DNA from: Triparma columacea
Lineage: Eukaryota > Sar > Bolidophyceae > Parmales > Triparmaceae
Length of the DNA stretch: 64,000 bases
NCBI GenBank assembly: GCA_030267965.1
Contig: BRYA01000287.1
Coordinates: 1 to 64,000, forward strand
Direction of reading: 5' to 3'
The number at the start of each line of letters is the position of its first letter. The first letter of the stretch is position 1. This document shows, piece after piece, positions 41,763-52,743 of this stretch. The notes beneath the pieces were generated by a model that saw only the letters and a program-made list of their open reading frames with translations, was not told where the DNA came from and searched no databases. Both the position numbers and the translations under genes were made by a program.

Positions 41763-44546
41763 CTATGCTTCTAATTCTTTCAGTCTCCTCCTCAGTAGCC
41801 CCTTCATTTTCTTCATGACTGCCTTCCCCGTGTAATTTTTTTCGCCATCTCCTCCGAATGCATCCCCGATCTCCTGAAACAAACCAGCCATGGCCTCTTT
41901 GGTCTTCTCCTTCTCCCCCCCCCCTCCACCCTCCCCCTCTCCTCCACTCCCCCCCTTTCCCGCTTCCTCTACCTTCTTCTCCAGTTCCGCCTTTTCCTTC
42001 TCCCACTCCCCCTTCTCCTTCTCCCATCCCCCCCTTTCCTTCTCCAACTCCCCTTTGTCATTCTTAAGCGCTTCCATGGCCTTCTTCAGTTCCTCAATTT
42101 CCTTCGCCCCTTCTTCGAATTTCCCCTTGAGCTTTTCCCCTTTTGCCCTTTCCTCCTCTACCTCCTTCTCGAGCTCCTCCTTCCTACCTTGCTCATTTGC
42201 CCCCTTTACCTCCTCCTCTATTTTTTCCTTAGCCTTCTTCATGTTCTGGTACGCCACGCTAGCCTCGTCTAACTTGATCATCAAGTCTTCCTCCTTCAAA
42301 GCTGCCTCCTCCAGCGCCTTCCTCGCGCCTTCTCTATCCTCCAGGAGACGCCTCTTCTCTTCCTCCCAGCCTTTCTCCTTTTCCTTTGCCTCCTTCGCAA
42401 CACTTTCCGTCCTCCCCAGCTCGTCCTTCATTTCATAAAGCTCATTCTCCAATTTCCTGACCCTTTCGACCTCCCCAGCCTCGCTCTCCATCCTCGCCAT
42501 GCTACTCTCGATCATTTTAGCCTTCTCCGCCTCGAGCTTCTCGCACCTTTCGGTGGTATCCTTGAGCTTGAGTGCAAACTCCTCGGCCTTCTTCTGAGCT
42601 TCCTGGAGGTGTAACTTCGCTTCCTGGATCTGCCCCTTGGCAAGCATCCCGCTTTGTAGCATGCTGCTCAGCCCTTGCATCAGCTGCTGAGGGTTCTCCT
42701 GCCCGCCGCCGTTCATTCCCATTGGGCTTCCCATCGGGCTCCCCATTCCGGCCCCCATTCCGACCCCCATCCCTCCCATCATTCCCCCGGGGCTCCCCAT
42801 TCCCCCGTATCCCATCCCTCCCATCGCCCCCATCTGGTTCATCCCTCCCATTGCATTCATCCCTCCCATCCCCATCATCCCCATTCCCATCATTCCTCCT
42901 CCCCCCATTCCCCCTATTCCCCCCATCGCTCCCATTGACATCCTGTCAATCTTCCCTCCGACATCCATGACCCCCTGTTGAATCTGCATGAGGGTGCTCT
43001 GCTGAACTTGAAGGTTTTGCATGATCATTGCTTCATAGCCAGGTTGCATAGATGCCTGTATGTGCTGCCGCTGTTGCTGCTGCTGCTGCTGCTGGGGGGG
43101 GGGAGATGCCGCCTTACTCTCTTCTTCCTTGCCCCCGTACTCGTCCCTCACCCCTTCGCCCTCAACAACAACTAGTCCCATTTCCCCGCCTTCCTCCTCG
43201 TCATCGTCGTCCTCGTCACCCTGGTCTTGATTCTGCTCCAGACCCTTGCTTAGGAGGGCTTCGTCCTCGTTATTTCTCCTAACAACCCCAGGCTCGACCA
43301 TGACAGGCCCCAGCCCGGCGCCGCCCTCACGGGACAGCCTCGCCATCCTCTCCTTGACATCCTCTTTCTTTCCCCCAGGGGCCTTTTCCTTCTGCTTCTC
43401 CAACTTCTCCTTCTTTTCCTTCTTCTTCTTCCCCCCTGCCTTTACCTTGCAGACCTTCCCCACCACGCCTACCCACCCACCCTCCATTCTCCCCTCCACG
43501 TTCACCCTCGTCCCCTCCCCGTCCCTCCTGGCTCCCTCGGCAACCCTAGTCATAAATACGTCCCCGACTCGCATGCCCTCGACAATTTTGCCGAAACCAC
43601 CCACAGGCCCGTCCGGAGATCCGACGTTCGTCTTGCAGTGCTTAACGCTTTTGTCGTAGCACTTGGCGCCTTGAGAGATAGAACTGGGCACTATGTAAAG
43701 GGCGTAGACGACCCCCGCGGCGTCCTCGCTTTCAAGTTGGCGCCCTTCCATTGACTTTTTGAGCTCAATGGTCTCGAACGACTTGGAATCGTCGAAGGCT
43801 TTCGTCCTCAGCGTCAACAGCCCGAACCTGTACATCAAGTCCTGCTCCACGAGTGTTTGGATCTCATCGCCGTCCTTTACGTCAGATGACCCCACCCCCC
43901 CCTGGAACACGAAACTGTACTCTGCCCCGCCATCCTCGAAGCCCACATAGTTGTTCTCCATGAACTTTACCTCTGGAAACTTGCAGTGAACCATTGGCTT
44001 CTTCGCCCCGTCGTAGATGAGTAGTGTTGTGGTGGGTTCCCCCCCCCCTTGCTCCTGGTGCAGCACGACCAGGCCGAGGGGGGTGTTGTTTGGGTATGGC
44101 TGGAAAGCTGTGGGCTTGGTGGTGGACCTGTACAAGTAAACAGGGGCCGAGAAGATGATGCTGGGCTGCCCGGGCTGAGCCTGAGGAGCCTGCGCCGGAG
44201 AACTAGAGGTGTCAGGCTGCGGCGAAGGAGAGGCCATCGAGCGCTTGGGCTTCTTGAGGATGCCCTCCTTGTTCTTCTTGGGTTCCTTAGGAGGAACGTA
44301 CTGTAGGGAGTCTCTCTGTGTCCTGGGAATGGTGCTAGAGGTCGCAGATGGCGGAGAGAACATCGACGGTGGGCTGCTCTTCTTCACCTTCGAGAACGTG
44401 AAAGACTCCTCCTCTTCACTATCCGATCCTCCCCTGGCAGTTCCGGGTCCATCAGAAGACTGGATATTGTAGTCCATTGATGAGCCTCCGTAATCCTCAC
44501 CGTCTCCTCCCGACGACACTCCAAATAGTGAGCCGAGATTTGACAT
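41763..44546 (-). CDS. FKBP15/WAFL-like coiled-coil protein
   Basis: Single exon, 927 residues. A Ser/Pro-rich N-terminus leads to a WH1/PH-like domain (about 128-225; IIFSAPVYLYRSTTKPTAF ... NNYVGFEDGGAEYSFVFQG). Next is an FKBP-like module (about 235-370) with GDEIQTLVEQDLMYRFG and GKIVEGMRVGDVFMTRVAEG. Then come acidic and poly-Gln tracts, a Met/Gly-rich low-complexity segment (about 548-612) and a long coiled coil to the C-terminus. This order is that of FKBP15/WAFL, an endosome-actin linking protein. The FKBP catalytic aromatic residues are not obvious, so isomerase activity is doubtful. The stop lies 28 bases from the convergent GST stop. Confidence 0.7.
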   Translation of the reverse strand: MSNLGSLFGVSSGGDGEDYGGSSMDYNIQSSDGPGTARGGSDSEEEESFTFSKVKKSSPPSMFSPPSATSSTIPRTQRDSLQYVPPKEPKKNKEGILKKPKRSMASPSPQPDTSSSPAQAPQAQPGQPSIIFSAPVYLYRSTTKPTAFQPYPNNTPLGLVVLHQEQGGGEPTTTLLIYDGAKKPMVHCKFPEVKFMENNYVGFEDGGAEYSFVFQGGVGSSDVKDGDEIQTLVEQDLMYRFGLLTLRTKAFDDSKSFETIELKKSMEGRQLESEDAAGVVYALYIVPSSISQGAKCYDKSVKHCKTNVGSPDGPVGGFGKIVEGMRVGDVFMTRVAEGARRDGEGTRVNVEGRMEGGWVGVVGKVCKVKAGGKKKKEKKEKLEKQKEKAPGGKKEDVKERMARLSREGGAGLGPVMVEPGVVRRNNEDEALLSKGLEQNQDQGDEDDDDEEEGGEMGLVVVEGEGVRDEYGGKEEESKAASPPPQQQQQQQQRQHIQASMQPGYEAMIMQNLQVQQSTLMQIQQGVMDVGGKIDRMSMGAMGGIGGMGGGGMMGMGMMGMGGMNAMGGMNQMGAMGGMGYGGMGSPGGMMGGMGVGMGAGMGSPMGSPMGMNGGGQENPQQLMQGLSSMLQSGMLAKGQIQEAKLHLQEAQKKAEEFALKLKDTTERCEKLEAEKAKMIESSMARMESEAGEVERVRKLENELYEMKDELGRTESVAKEAKEKEKGWEEEKRRLLEDREGARKALEEAALKEEDLMIKLDEASVAYQNMKKAKEKIEEEVKGANEQGRKEELEKEVEEERAKGEKLKGKFEEGAKEIEELKKAMEALKNDKGELEKERGGWEKEKGEWEKEKAELEKKVEEAGKGGSGGEGEGGGGGEKEKTKEAMAGLFQEIGDAFGGDGEKNYTGKAVMKKMKGLLRRRLKELEA

Positions 44547-44711
44547 TGACGTGTGTGAAAAGATGGAGTTAACAGATCAAAATCTTTGATTCAGCCTCAG
44601 CGGGGGCTGGGGACTGAAAGTCTTGGTCCAACCCTCAATTGGCCAACCCTTCCCTTTGAACCGTCCAAACTACACACCAGTGGTCTCGGTGCGTTCAAAA
44701 AGAAACGAAAG
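44547..44711. promoter_or_regulatory. Compact divergent promoter
   Basis: Only 165 bases separate the divergent starts of the FKBP15-like gene and the acidic nuclear protein gene. The region includes CTTGGTCCAAC (44622-44632), the reverse complement of a motif in the 6707-7175 divergent region, and an AATTGGCCAA CCAAT-like palindrome just after it. Both are candidate factor-binding sites; no experiment supports this. Confidence 0.35.
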
Positions 44712-47700
44712 ATGAGTAGTAATGAGAATTTCCCCGTCACTGCGGATGAAAAGGCTCAGGACACTGCGAACAACGACGGGATGGATGTGGACAGGGAGGT
44801 TATTGTGAACTCTGCGGAGGTAGTCGACTTAGGGAGCACGATCGAGAGCGTATCAAGTGCTGCTGATGTTTTGGCCGTCCCTAGTGAGACAGGTCATGAA
44901 GGAGAGAAGGTGGAGCAGCCTCCCCAGGCGAAGGCCCCTTCGAGTGAGGAGCCTCTATCTTCTGCAGCGCCGCTCGCTGTTCCTCTTCCTCTCCCTGAGG
45001 CTTCCCTATCTCCGCCTTTTGTCCCAATCCCTTCCAAGATTGCTCCCTACAACCCTCCCTCTACAAGCCTCCCTGGCCAGACTCGTCTTTTCCTGAGCCA
45101 GTTGCGTTACTTCTCTGCGCTTTTTGCAGCAAAGATTAATGGCCTCGAGCCCCCGAAGGAAAAGTGCCCCACGCAAGTCGAGGCTGGCGTCATAGGTGTC
45201 GACACGACCTCAGTGAAGGAGGTGGAGTCTTACAATTCATCAGGTCTCGGTCGCCAGTTTCTTCAGCTTCGCCACTCTGTCCTTACGAGCCTGTACGCGA
45301 CAGAGCTCTACGACGAGGAAGAAGAGTTGGACTGGTGCAACAAGGAGAAGGTGAGAAATAGATGAGACGTAAAAGATGAAACGAACGAAATGAAATGAAA
45401 GCAGCATCGCGGGATCCACAAACTAACACAACCACCCGTAGTTCACGATGCACCTCAAGACCATGGGGAAGAAGGGGAAAAGTGCGAACAAGGTGTTCCA
45501 GTTGGGAAGCGTTGATCCAACCCGGGGGGAGATCATGGTTACAAACCTCATGGACAAATGCAAGGATAAGTTCGAGAAGCCCATCGAGGGGATCAAGGGC
45601 GTCGTCGAAATAAGTGAGGAGGAGAAAAAAGATTTGAGGGTTGTTTTCGGGAGTTTAGTAGGGATTGGGGGGATTATGGAGGTACCGGAAGGAAGAAAGA
45701 GGAGCAAGAGTAAGGAGATGGTTGACGACAAAGGGGGGAACAACGAAAGCGCTGCCAAGCAGCCCAACCAAGATGAGAAGGGAAGTGATGCGCAGCCGTG
45801 GTTCGGCTATTCAATTTCGCCGTCCTACATGCACGCCGAGGCCTTGGCTCAGCTTAGGCTCTACACTAGCATGCTGCGTGTAATTCCGGTGCACACACCC
45901 GGCGTGCTGGCGTGCATTGCCGAGAAGATTGTTCAGTATTGCCTGTCGCGCTTCCCCGGGAGGAAAGACTATGCATTCCCAATCAGCGTGGCAGCAATGA
46001 AGGTCGGGGACGGATTGAGGGAGGCCGAAGCTGAAGTTGAGGTTCAAAGGAAGAAGGTCGGGGGGAAAAAGGGGGGTAAGAAGGGGGCGGCTAAGCAGGT
46101 AGCAACCGTACAGTCCGCCGGGAAGTCCAGTGGCGCCCAGGCTGAGAAAAGTGCACAGCCCTCCTCCTTTGTGACGGCGATCGCGAGCCCCCCGGAGGGA
46201 GCCCAGCTGCCGCCTACTTCTCCTCACAGCGGCAAGGTTGTCGTCGCTAATCCTCCCCCCACGAAACCGTTGAATTTCTCGTCCTCCCCTTCGTCAACGA
46301 CCCCGATGTCGGTTGATGCGCCTGTGGCCGAAGCCACGACATCCTCGGCGCCGACTGAGGATGCGGCAGCCATGGACACCACCCCCTGCCCTCAAGCGAG
46401 CGCAGGGGAAAAGGACGACGCAAAGATTTCGACCCATAGTTTATCCGCTGTTCCTCCAGCAGAAGCAGCCAGCGAGAAACCCACGAACCTAGCAGTTGCT
46501 ACTGCTAATGCCCCTGCCAACGCCCCTGCTGGTGCCCTTGCTCTCGTCACTACCCCTACACCTGCCCCTGCCCCTGTCCCAACTCCTGCCTCTACTACTG
46601 CTTCTACCCCGGCCCTCGCCAATACCCCTGACCCTGCTTCTGTTCCCGAAATTTCTGCCACCGTCGCTACAGCAGCGAAATCCCCGACTATCAAAGCAAA
46701 GGCAAAGGCTTCTCCAAAATCTCCCCCATCGGCACACCCCTCTGTGACTGTTGCCCAACTCAATGATGCGGTCGATCGTATGCTTAACGAAAAATTCGTT
46801 GCAACGGATGAATCCTGGTCGGCGATGATCGATTATCCCGACAAACTCAAGGAACTCGACAAGGTCTCCATGGAGCTCGTGAGGGCCAAGGTTGGAGAGC
46901 ATTTGCTCCTGAAGGAACTCGTAAAAAGGACCGGTCGGGAAAAGCGCACATTCGCGGGCGTATGGTCTCGCGCCGTTATCAAGGCTGTAGGTCGCATCGG
47001 TGTGAACGGGCTTCAGGAGGAATGCGAATCGATAAATAAGATTGATACCTCAGATGTCGTGGAGGGGCTTGCTCTCTTGGAAAAATCAAAGAAGAGAAAG
47101 TTGAATAAGATGAAAAGGATGAAAAGGATGAAGAAGAGGAGGAAGGGGGAGGAGGTCGAGGACGAGGAGAAAGAAGGAAAAGGGGAGGAGAAGGAGAGAG
47201 GGGAGGGTGAGGAGGACGAGGGCGAGGGCGAGGAGGAAGAGGACGAGGAGAAAACTGGGGGCACATCTTCGGATGACGAAGACAATGAATACGATGAGGA
47301 TGAGGAAGAGGGAGAAGAAGAGGAAGATATCAGGCAGAAAGTAAAGGTCAACCTCACTTCGCCTTACTCTGTCGTAAGGGACAAGGGCGGAAATTGGGAA
47401 GACCCATCGCGCCCCTCCCTCGGATACACCCCAGGGATGGGAGCGGGAGACCTCCTAGCGAAGGCCAAGCAAAATCTTGACCTCGCAAAAGGCTTGATGC
47501 TACACCCCGTGGTTTCGCACCAGAACACGCCAATGTTCGGGGGGCAGGCCATGGGAAGCCCCAGGGCCTTGAACAAGAAGAGGAAGAATAGCACACTCTT
47601 CAACCAGCTGGGGATGGACACGGACAAGTGGGGAGCAGCGGGGAAAACCGGTAAGGGGATGGTCGCCAATGACTTCCACACAATCGCGCCCTTGCCGACC

Positions 47701-48156
47701 ACCAATATACCCTACTACGGGAAGGGAAGGGCAAACAAGAGGAGTAGGGGCTCAGGGAAGGATGAGGACGATGAGGAAATGGAAGCAGTCGAACATGCCG
47801 AGTCCTTCACGAGCAGCATTCAGTGGGGTGACATCGCCAGTCAATTCACAAGTGTAGACGCCCAGGATGTCGGGGAGGTCGAGTTCGCGGGGGAGAAAAA
47901 CATTATCAAGGGCAAGAGCCAACTCCTCGCGCCGACCTTCAGGAGCATCGCGGGAACAAAGGACGACCCCGAGGGCTTTGAGGAAGGGAACCAAGAGGAG
48001 GGAGACTTTGAAGATTTGAGTGACGAGGCCGTTCTCAAGAGGCATAACGAAGTACTCGAGCGAATGAAGGCCAAGATTGACGCTATTAGGGAGGCGAGGC
48101 TGCTCAAACAAAGGGCAAACCAGCAAGCAGCAGCGGCAGGATACAAGAAAATGTGA
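44712..48156 (+). CDS. Large acidic, probably nuclear protein of unknown family
   Basis: Exons 44712-45350 and 45442-48156 (phase 0), 1117 residues; the ATG at 44712 begins MSSNENFPVTADEKAQ. Ordered parts are RLFLSQLRYFSALFAAKING, FGYSISPSYMHAEALAQLRL ... HTPGVLACIAEKIVQYCL, and VDRMLNEKFVATDESWSAM. They alternate with an Ala/Pro/Thr-rich tract, a long Glu/Asp/Lys block, and GDIASQFTSVDAQDVGEVEF near the end. The short motif HPVVSHQNTPMFGGQAMGSP looks like a linear binding site. A nuclear role fits the composition but is inference. I do not recognise the family. Confidence 0.7.
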
Positions 48157-48355
48157 GTTTGTCAGTTGTCAGTGATGACGTCAAAAAAAAATAGTTTTTT
48201 ATCTCGTGCAGGCAGTCGACCTTCGGGATCACGCCAAAATTAAATTGCACCCATCGATGCTTCTTCTCCATAATTGGTTGTTTGTATTTATTCTCAGATG
48301 AATTCCTGTAACGACTAGAAATGCCTCCATCATTTATTTTGCCTCTTATCTCTCT

Positions 48356-50139
48356 ATGAGTAACGCTTTTACCCAAAAATCGCCCACAAGAGGCAGTTCC
48401 CCGTATGATTCTGATTCTAGTGATGATGATGAGATCGTCGTGAACACCTCCAGCCTTCGTAGCAATGAGAACCTAAATCCCAACAAATCGCGATTGCGTG
48501 AGAAATGGAGAAATGCGCGTAAAGATCGTCTTGTAAGAGCCAATAGCGCTTCTGAGAGCGTTGACTCTCCCCTCGCTGGCATGACAGAGACGCAATGCGA
48601 ACCAGAAGACATGTTGTTGACTCAGCATGGCGGGGTCGAGGAGAAGCAGAGTAAGGAGGAGGAAGATAATGCAGAGGGCTTTGACGAGAGTGCGTTCCTC
48701 CCTACTGACGTTGTCTTTGAGCCTGAGGTCGTAGCAGTTGAGACGGTAGAGACGGTTGAGCCCGCCCCTCAGTCAACTTCTCTGGTCACTGCTGAGCCTC
48801 TGGCTCCTCCCGCCGCTCCCCTTGCGAACGACTACAGTTCGTCAGAAGATCAACCTGTCTACTCCGAGGCAGAGTTTCAGCTCGCTGTGGAGGCAAAGCT
48901 TTCCAAGGCCATAAAGGAGGCCAAGGCGGAGGCCGAGGCCGAAGCTGAAAAGGCTGTGAAGGCAGCCAAGGCTGAGACTGAGAAGGCTGTCAACTTGGCC
49001 AAGGCTGAGATGGACAAGCAGATGGAGGACGTCATAGTGCTTCAGGAGCAAGAGTTCGAGGAGAAGACAACGGAGCTCAAGGCAACCATCGCTGCAAAGG
49101 ATAAGGAGATCCAGAGTGTGCGCGCCGAACAAGATGCCGTTTTGGAGGAGATGCTCGTGAAGCTGGACCTGTTCGAAAAAGATACTGCCGTGAAGATCAA
49201 GGCCAAGGATGACGAGTTGAGCGAGGTCAAGGAGGCCCTCTTGATGAAGGAGAAGGTGCTGAGCGCAGTCAACACGCAACTCGCTGATCATCACAACAAC
49301 TTGAAGGAGTTGATGGGGAAGAATTCGGAACTGGAGGAGAAGAACGTGGAACTCGAGAGCTCCTTGAAGACAATAGAGGAGGCGCTGAAGGAGAGTGAGG
49401 TCGAGAACGAGAAGTTGGAGAAGACGCACGCTGACGAGGTTGCGGTGCTCAAGGAGAAGAGGGTAAAGGCTGTTGAGAAGATGCAGGAGGAAATGACTAA
49501 GGCTGCTGAGTCCCAATTTGCCGAGGCTAACAAGCACTTCTTCAAGCTTAAGAGCGAATTCACGGCGAAATCGGAGGAGGTGAGATAAGATGAGATGAGC
49601 AAAATCCCTCGTACCTCATAAGCTAACGTCTTTCAATTCACACGTCCCCTCGCCCCCCACCATCCCTCGCTCATCAAAGGTTGCTAGGCTGAACAAGACG
49701 GTTGAAACTTTGAAGGCCAGTTTGAGCACCGCTGAGAAGAAGTCCGCCACATTGGCCGATGTCCACACTTCCGAGGTGGCGAAGTTGCAGAAGCAATTGT
49801 CTGACTTATCGGCCGCTGAGGCTGAGGGAGTAAGAGCGAGCAAAAATATCATCGAAGAACTGCGCGTGAAGCTCAGTAACAACGATAAGATTGTCAAGGA
49901 CCTCGAGTCCGCAAGGGATGCGAGGTAAGAATAGGCAGAAATCAAAGCAGCTCAGCAGCGACGTTCAGTAAGGTACCTCGTCTTATCCACTTACCTAACC
50001 CTCGCCGCACGCTCATCGCAGCTGCTTGAGTTTGGGGAAGGTCATGGCCGAGAAGGAGAAAATGGCCAAAGAGAACGATGAGTTGCAGAGCGTCTGCGAG
50101 GAGTTGATGGAGCTGGTAGAAAAGCACGATCTCAAGTGA
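48356..50139 (+). CDS. Coiled-coil protein
   Basis: Exons 48356-49579, 49680-49924 and 50022-50139 (phases 0 and 2), 528 residues, start MSNAFTQKSPTRGSS. A Ser/Asp-rich N-terminus with basic SRLREKWRNARKDRLVRA precedes an acidic spacer. From about residue 170 the protein is an almost unbroken heptad coiled coil (AKAEAEAEAEKAVKAAKAET and onward) to the last exon. The architecture resembles golgin or tropomyosin-like scaffolds but gives no specific function. Confidence 0.75.
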
Positions 50140-50244
50140 TTTGCCTCAAAGAAGGGGGGGGGGGAGGAGGAGAGAGGAACAAGAGTGAGAGTCAACAAAG
50201 ACGACTTTAAAGATTCCTAGGTTTATATTAGAAACGAGGGCTCA

Positions 50245-52554
50245 TTAGAATAGCTCTGCCTCTCGCTTTAATCCCAACTTTCTCCACTTTGGCAACCTTG
50301 AGAATTCCTTTTTATCCATCCCGAACGTTTTCACGAACTGCTGATCGGAGAGATGAAGCTCCGCAGTCCTCTGATCAATACCCAGCTTTTTAATCTTGTT
50401 GCTGCGAATGAGCTCCTTGAGCACTTCGACGCTAAAATTCCCGCTAAATTCCTCATTCGTATTTGGCATCAGTTTCTTCTGAAACGTACTCTTGATCAGT
50501 TCCAAAGGCTTGAAATTCCAGCACTCATCCTCAAGAGAGGAACGGGAACCATCCACAAGCTGCAACTTGACCTTTTCTAACCCCACATCGTCGGTGTCGT
50601 GCTCCTCTTCAGAGTCTTGATCGGATTCATTGTCGTCCCAAGTTCCTTCCTCGAGCCCACTACGGTTAGTATTTCGTGATTTGTCATAGTTGAGGGAGGA
50701 CACCTGCCGCTCATGCTGCGCATCGTACCCGTCGTAGCTATCAGTGCCATTGTCCCACACCGTCTCTTCGAGCAAACTCCTCGAGTTCTTCTGGGCTACA
50801 GCCATCTGGAGGAGAAGAGCCGCGTTGCCCTTGGTCCTACTCGTTTGGGCTTCCTTTAACTCGTCAAGGAGACGTTCGTGGAGCTCATTGTTCTGCTCTA
50901 CCTCTTCGTTAAGGGTGACTGCCTTGGCTGTGAGACTGGCCATTTGCACCTGGAACTCGTCCCTCTCATATTGCACAGAGCGAGCTCTGTGGGAAGCGCT
51001 ATTCAGCCTCTTGCGCAGCTCTGCATTGTCAGCTTCGATCGCATCAATTTTGGCTGACATGCTGGCAAGCCCTTGCTTCAGCTTGACGTTCTCTGCTTTT
51101 GCCTCGATTAGGGTGTCCGATTCCTTCTCGAGGAGCGCCTTGAGTTCGTCGACCTCGTTGGAAGAGAGGGTGAGCTTCATCTTCGTCATGGCGTGTGATT
51201 GCTGGAGGTTGTCGCGCTCAAGCTTATAGATGATGGATTGGCGGGTGGTTTTTTCGAGGCTAGTGCGAGTACTCTTAAGCTTCTCGACAAGGTTGTCGGG
51301 GAGTATGAGATCCTGAGTTGTCACGGGCTCCCTGGTGAGAGGAGACGACCCATTGCGCTTAACCCACGTTGTTATTGCAGATTTTTCATAAGTGTATCCG
51401 TCGGAGATGCAAATGATCGGAGTGTTGATCGGTGACATCGTTATGGGGCACTGCTTCTTTTTGTCTGAGATGGCAAGGAGCTTAAGGTTGGTGGTATAGA
51501 GGTTGTAGAGGGATTTTATTCGCACTGGGCGACGCAAATTATTTCCCCTTATTGCAGCCTGAAGTACAATCGCCTTGGACCTGAAATGGGCAAATTCGTG
51601 TCTCTGGTGAAAGCAGCGGTACCATTTTTGAAGTAAAACTGCGGAGGAGCGGCATTTCTGGAAAGTCCTCGTGTGATTGTAGGCCAGGATTCTCCTCTTG
51701 ATGATGTTGGCGGCCCAGACCTTTTTAATTTTCTTTCGAAGAGACACCGACTTCATAAAACGCTGAATGCGCAGTGGGGCAAGTGACAGAAGTTCAGGGT
51801 TGGCGAGCATGGAGTGAAGAGTCTCCTGCTGGCGCCTGATGGTCTCTTCCTGGGCCTGGACGACGTGGTCAAGACGCGTGAGGTGCTCGCAGTTCGTGTC
51901 TATCTTGGAGGCCAGGTTCTCGATGAGATCAGACTCATGCCGAGATCTACGATGAGTAGGGGTGGAAGAAGATGAGTCAGAGGAGGATATGCCACCAGTG
52001 ATGGAGGAGGGAGGCGTGAGGACACGATAGCCCATGGATACGTCGTTCACTGACTGCGACGTCTGCTGAGTGAAGACGGAGAGGAGCGACTGGTCGTCGG
52101 TTGTTGTGACTGTAGGTGCAGATGGAGGTTGACTCGAGATTGTCTCAAGCTTGGTCTCTAGCGTTTCGATTCGAGATAGCAATTTTTGCATCACGCCTAT
52201 GTCCACTGACACCATTCCGGGGGTAGCCGTTGAAGGAGTGGAAGTGGAAGTAGAAGAGAAGGAGCTCGTGGATCTAAGTGCAGGCATGAAGCTGTTGTTG
52301 AAGATCTTTGATATTTGAGTATCCATCTTTGGAGAAGATGATGGGCTGTATATGTCCGGAGACGACGGGACATCAGATTTTGGTTCCGGGGTCACGATTT
52401 TCTTTGGGGAGATTGATGTGGAACTCGCTGAAGATGTTGCCAGGGTTGGACTCTTCAACACCAAGCAATTTTCTCCGCCTAACGATAACTCCTCGTCCGA
52501 AAGAAGAAAAGAGTGTACACTATTCTGCCGCTGTCGACGTTCTGAATTCTCCAT
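50245..52554 (-). CDS. U-box / IQ / coiled-coil / villin-headpiece fusion protein
   Basis: Single exon, 769 residues, start MENSERRQRQNSVHSF. After a disordered Ser/Thr region there are IQ-like calmodulin-binding helices (about 285-345; SSAVLLQKWYRCFHQRHEF and IVLQAAIRGNNLRRP). A U-box follows at about 366-428: CPITMSPINTPIICISDGYT, YEKSAITTWVKRNGSSPLT and LILPDNLVEKL. A coiled coil spans about 430-590 and an acidic linker about 590-700. At the very C-terminus is a villin headpiece: HLSDQQFVKTFGMDKKEFSR then LPKWRKLGLKREAELF. U-boxes recruit E2 enzymes for ubiquitylation and headpieces bind F-actin. The combination suggests an E3 ligase tethered to actin and possibly controlled by calmodulin. 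I know of no described family with this order. Confidence 0.88.
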   Translation of the reverse strand: MENSERRQRQNSVHSFLLSDEELSLGGENCLVLKSPTLATSSASSTSISPKKIVTPEPKSDVPSSPDIYSPSSSPKMDTQISKIFNNSFMPALRSTSSFSSTSTSTPSTATPGMVSVDIGVMQKLLSRIETLETKLETISSQPPSAPTVTTTDDQSLLSVFTQQTSQSVNDVSMGYRVLTPPSSITGGISSSDSSSSTPTHRRSRHESDLIENLASKIDTNCEHLTRLDHVVQAQEETIRRQQETLHSMLANPELLSLAPLRIQRFMKSVSLRKKIKKVWAANIIKRRILAYNHTRTFQKCRSSAVLLQKWYRCFHQRHEFAHFRSKAIVLQAAIRGNNLRRPVRIKSLYNLYTTNLKLLAISDKKKQCPITMSPINTPIICISDGYTYEKSAITTWVKRNGSSPLTREPVTTQDLILPDNLVEKLKSTRTSLEKTTRQSIIYKLERDNLQQSHAMTKMKLTLSSNEVDELKALLEKESDTLIEAKAENVKLKQGLASMSAKIDAIEADNAELRKRLNSASHRARSVQYERDEFQVQMASLTAKAVTLNEEVEQNNELHERLLDELKEAQTSRTKGNAALLLQMAVAQKNSRSLLEETVWDNGTDSYDGYDAQHERQVSSLNYDKSRNTNRSGLEEGTWDDNESDQDSEEEHDTDDVGLEKVKLQLVDGSRSSLEDECWNFKPLELIKSTFQKKLMPNTNEEFSGNFSVEVLKELIRSNKIKKLGIDQRTAELHLSDQQFVKTFGMDKKEFSRLPKWRKLGLKREAELF

Positions 52555-52743
52555 GAGCTTATTTTATTCGATTTTAACCTTCGATTTCACTCTCAAAAAT
52601 CCGGGTCAAGCACGACTCAGATTTTTTCTCTTGGGGTTCTCATGTATGCAAATGGTTTGGGGAGGACAAGGAACTCGACGCACAATAATGAAGAATAATG
52701 CGTGGATGGTATACATAAAAATGTCTTTAAATTCGTTTCAACG

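Noticed and set aside
48842..49537. 231-codon Leu-rich minus-strand frame
   Set aside because: Antisense of a Glu/Lys heptad coiled coil, which yields Leu/Phe/Ser-rich shadows.
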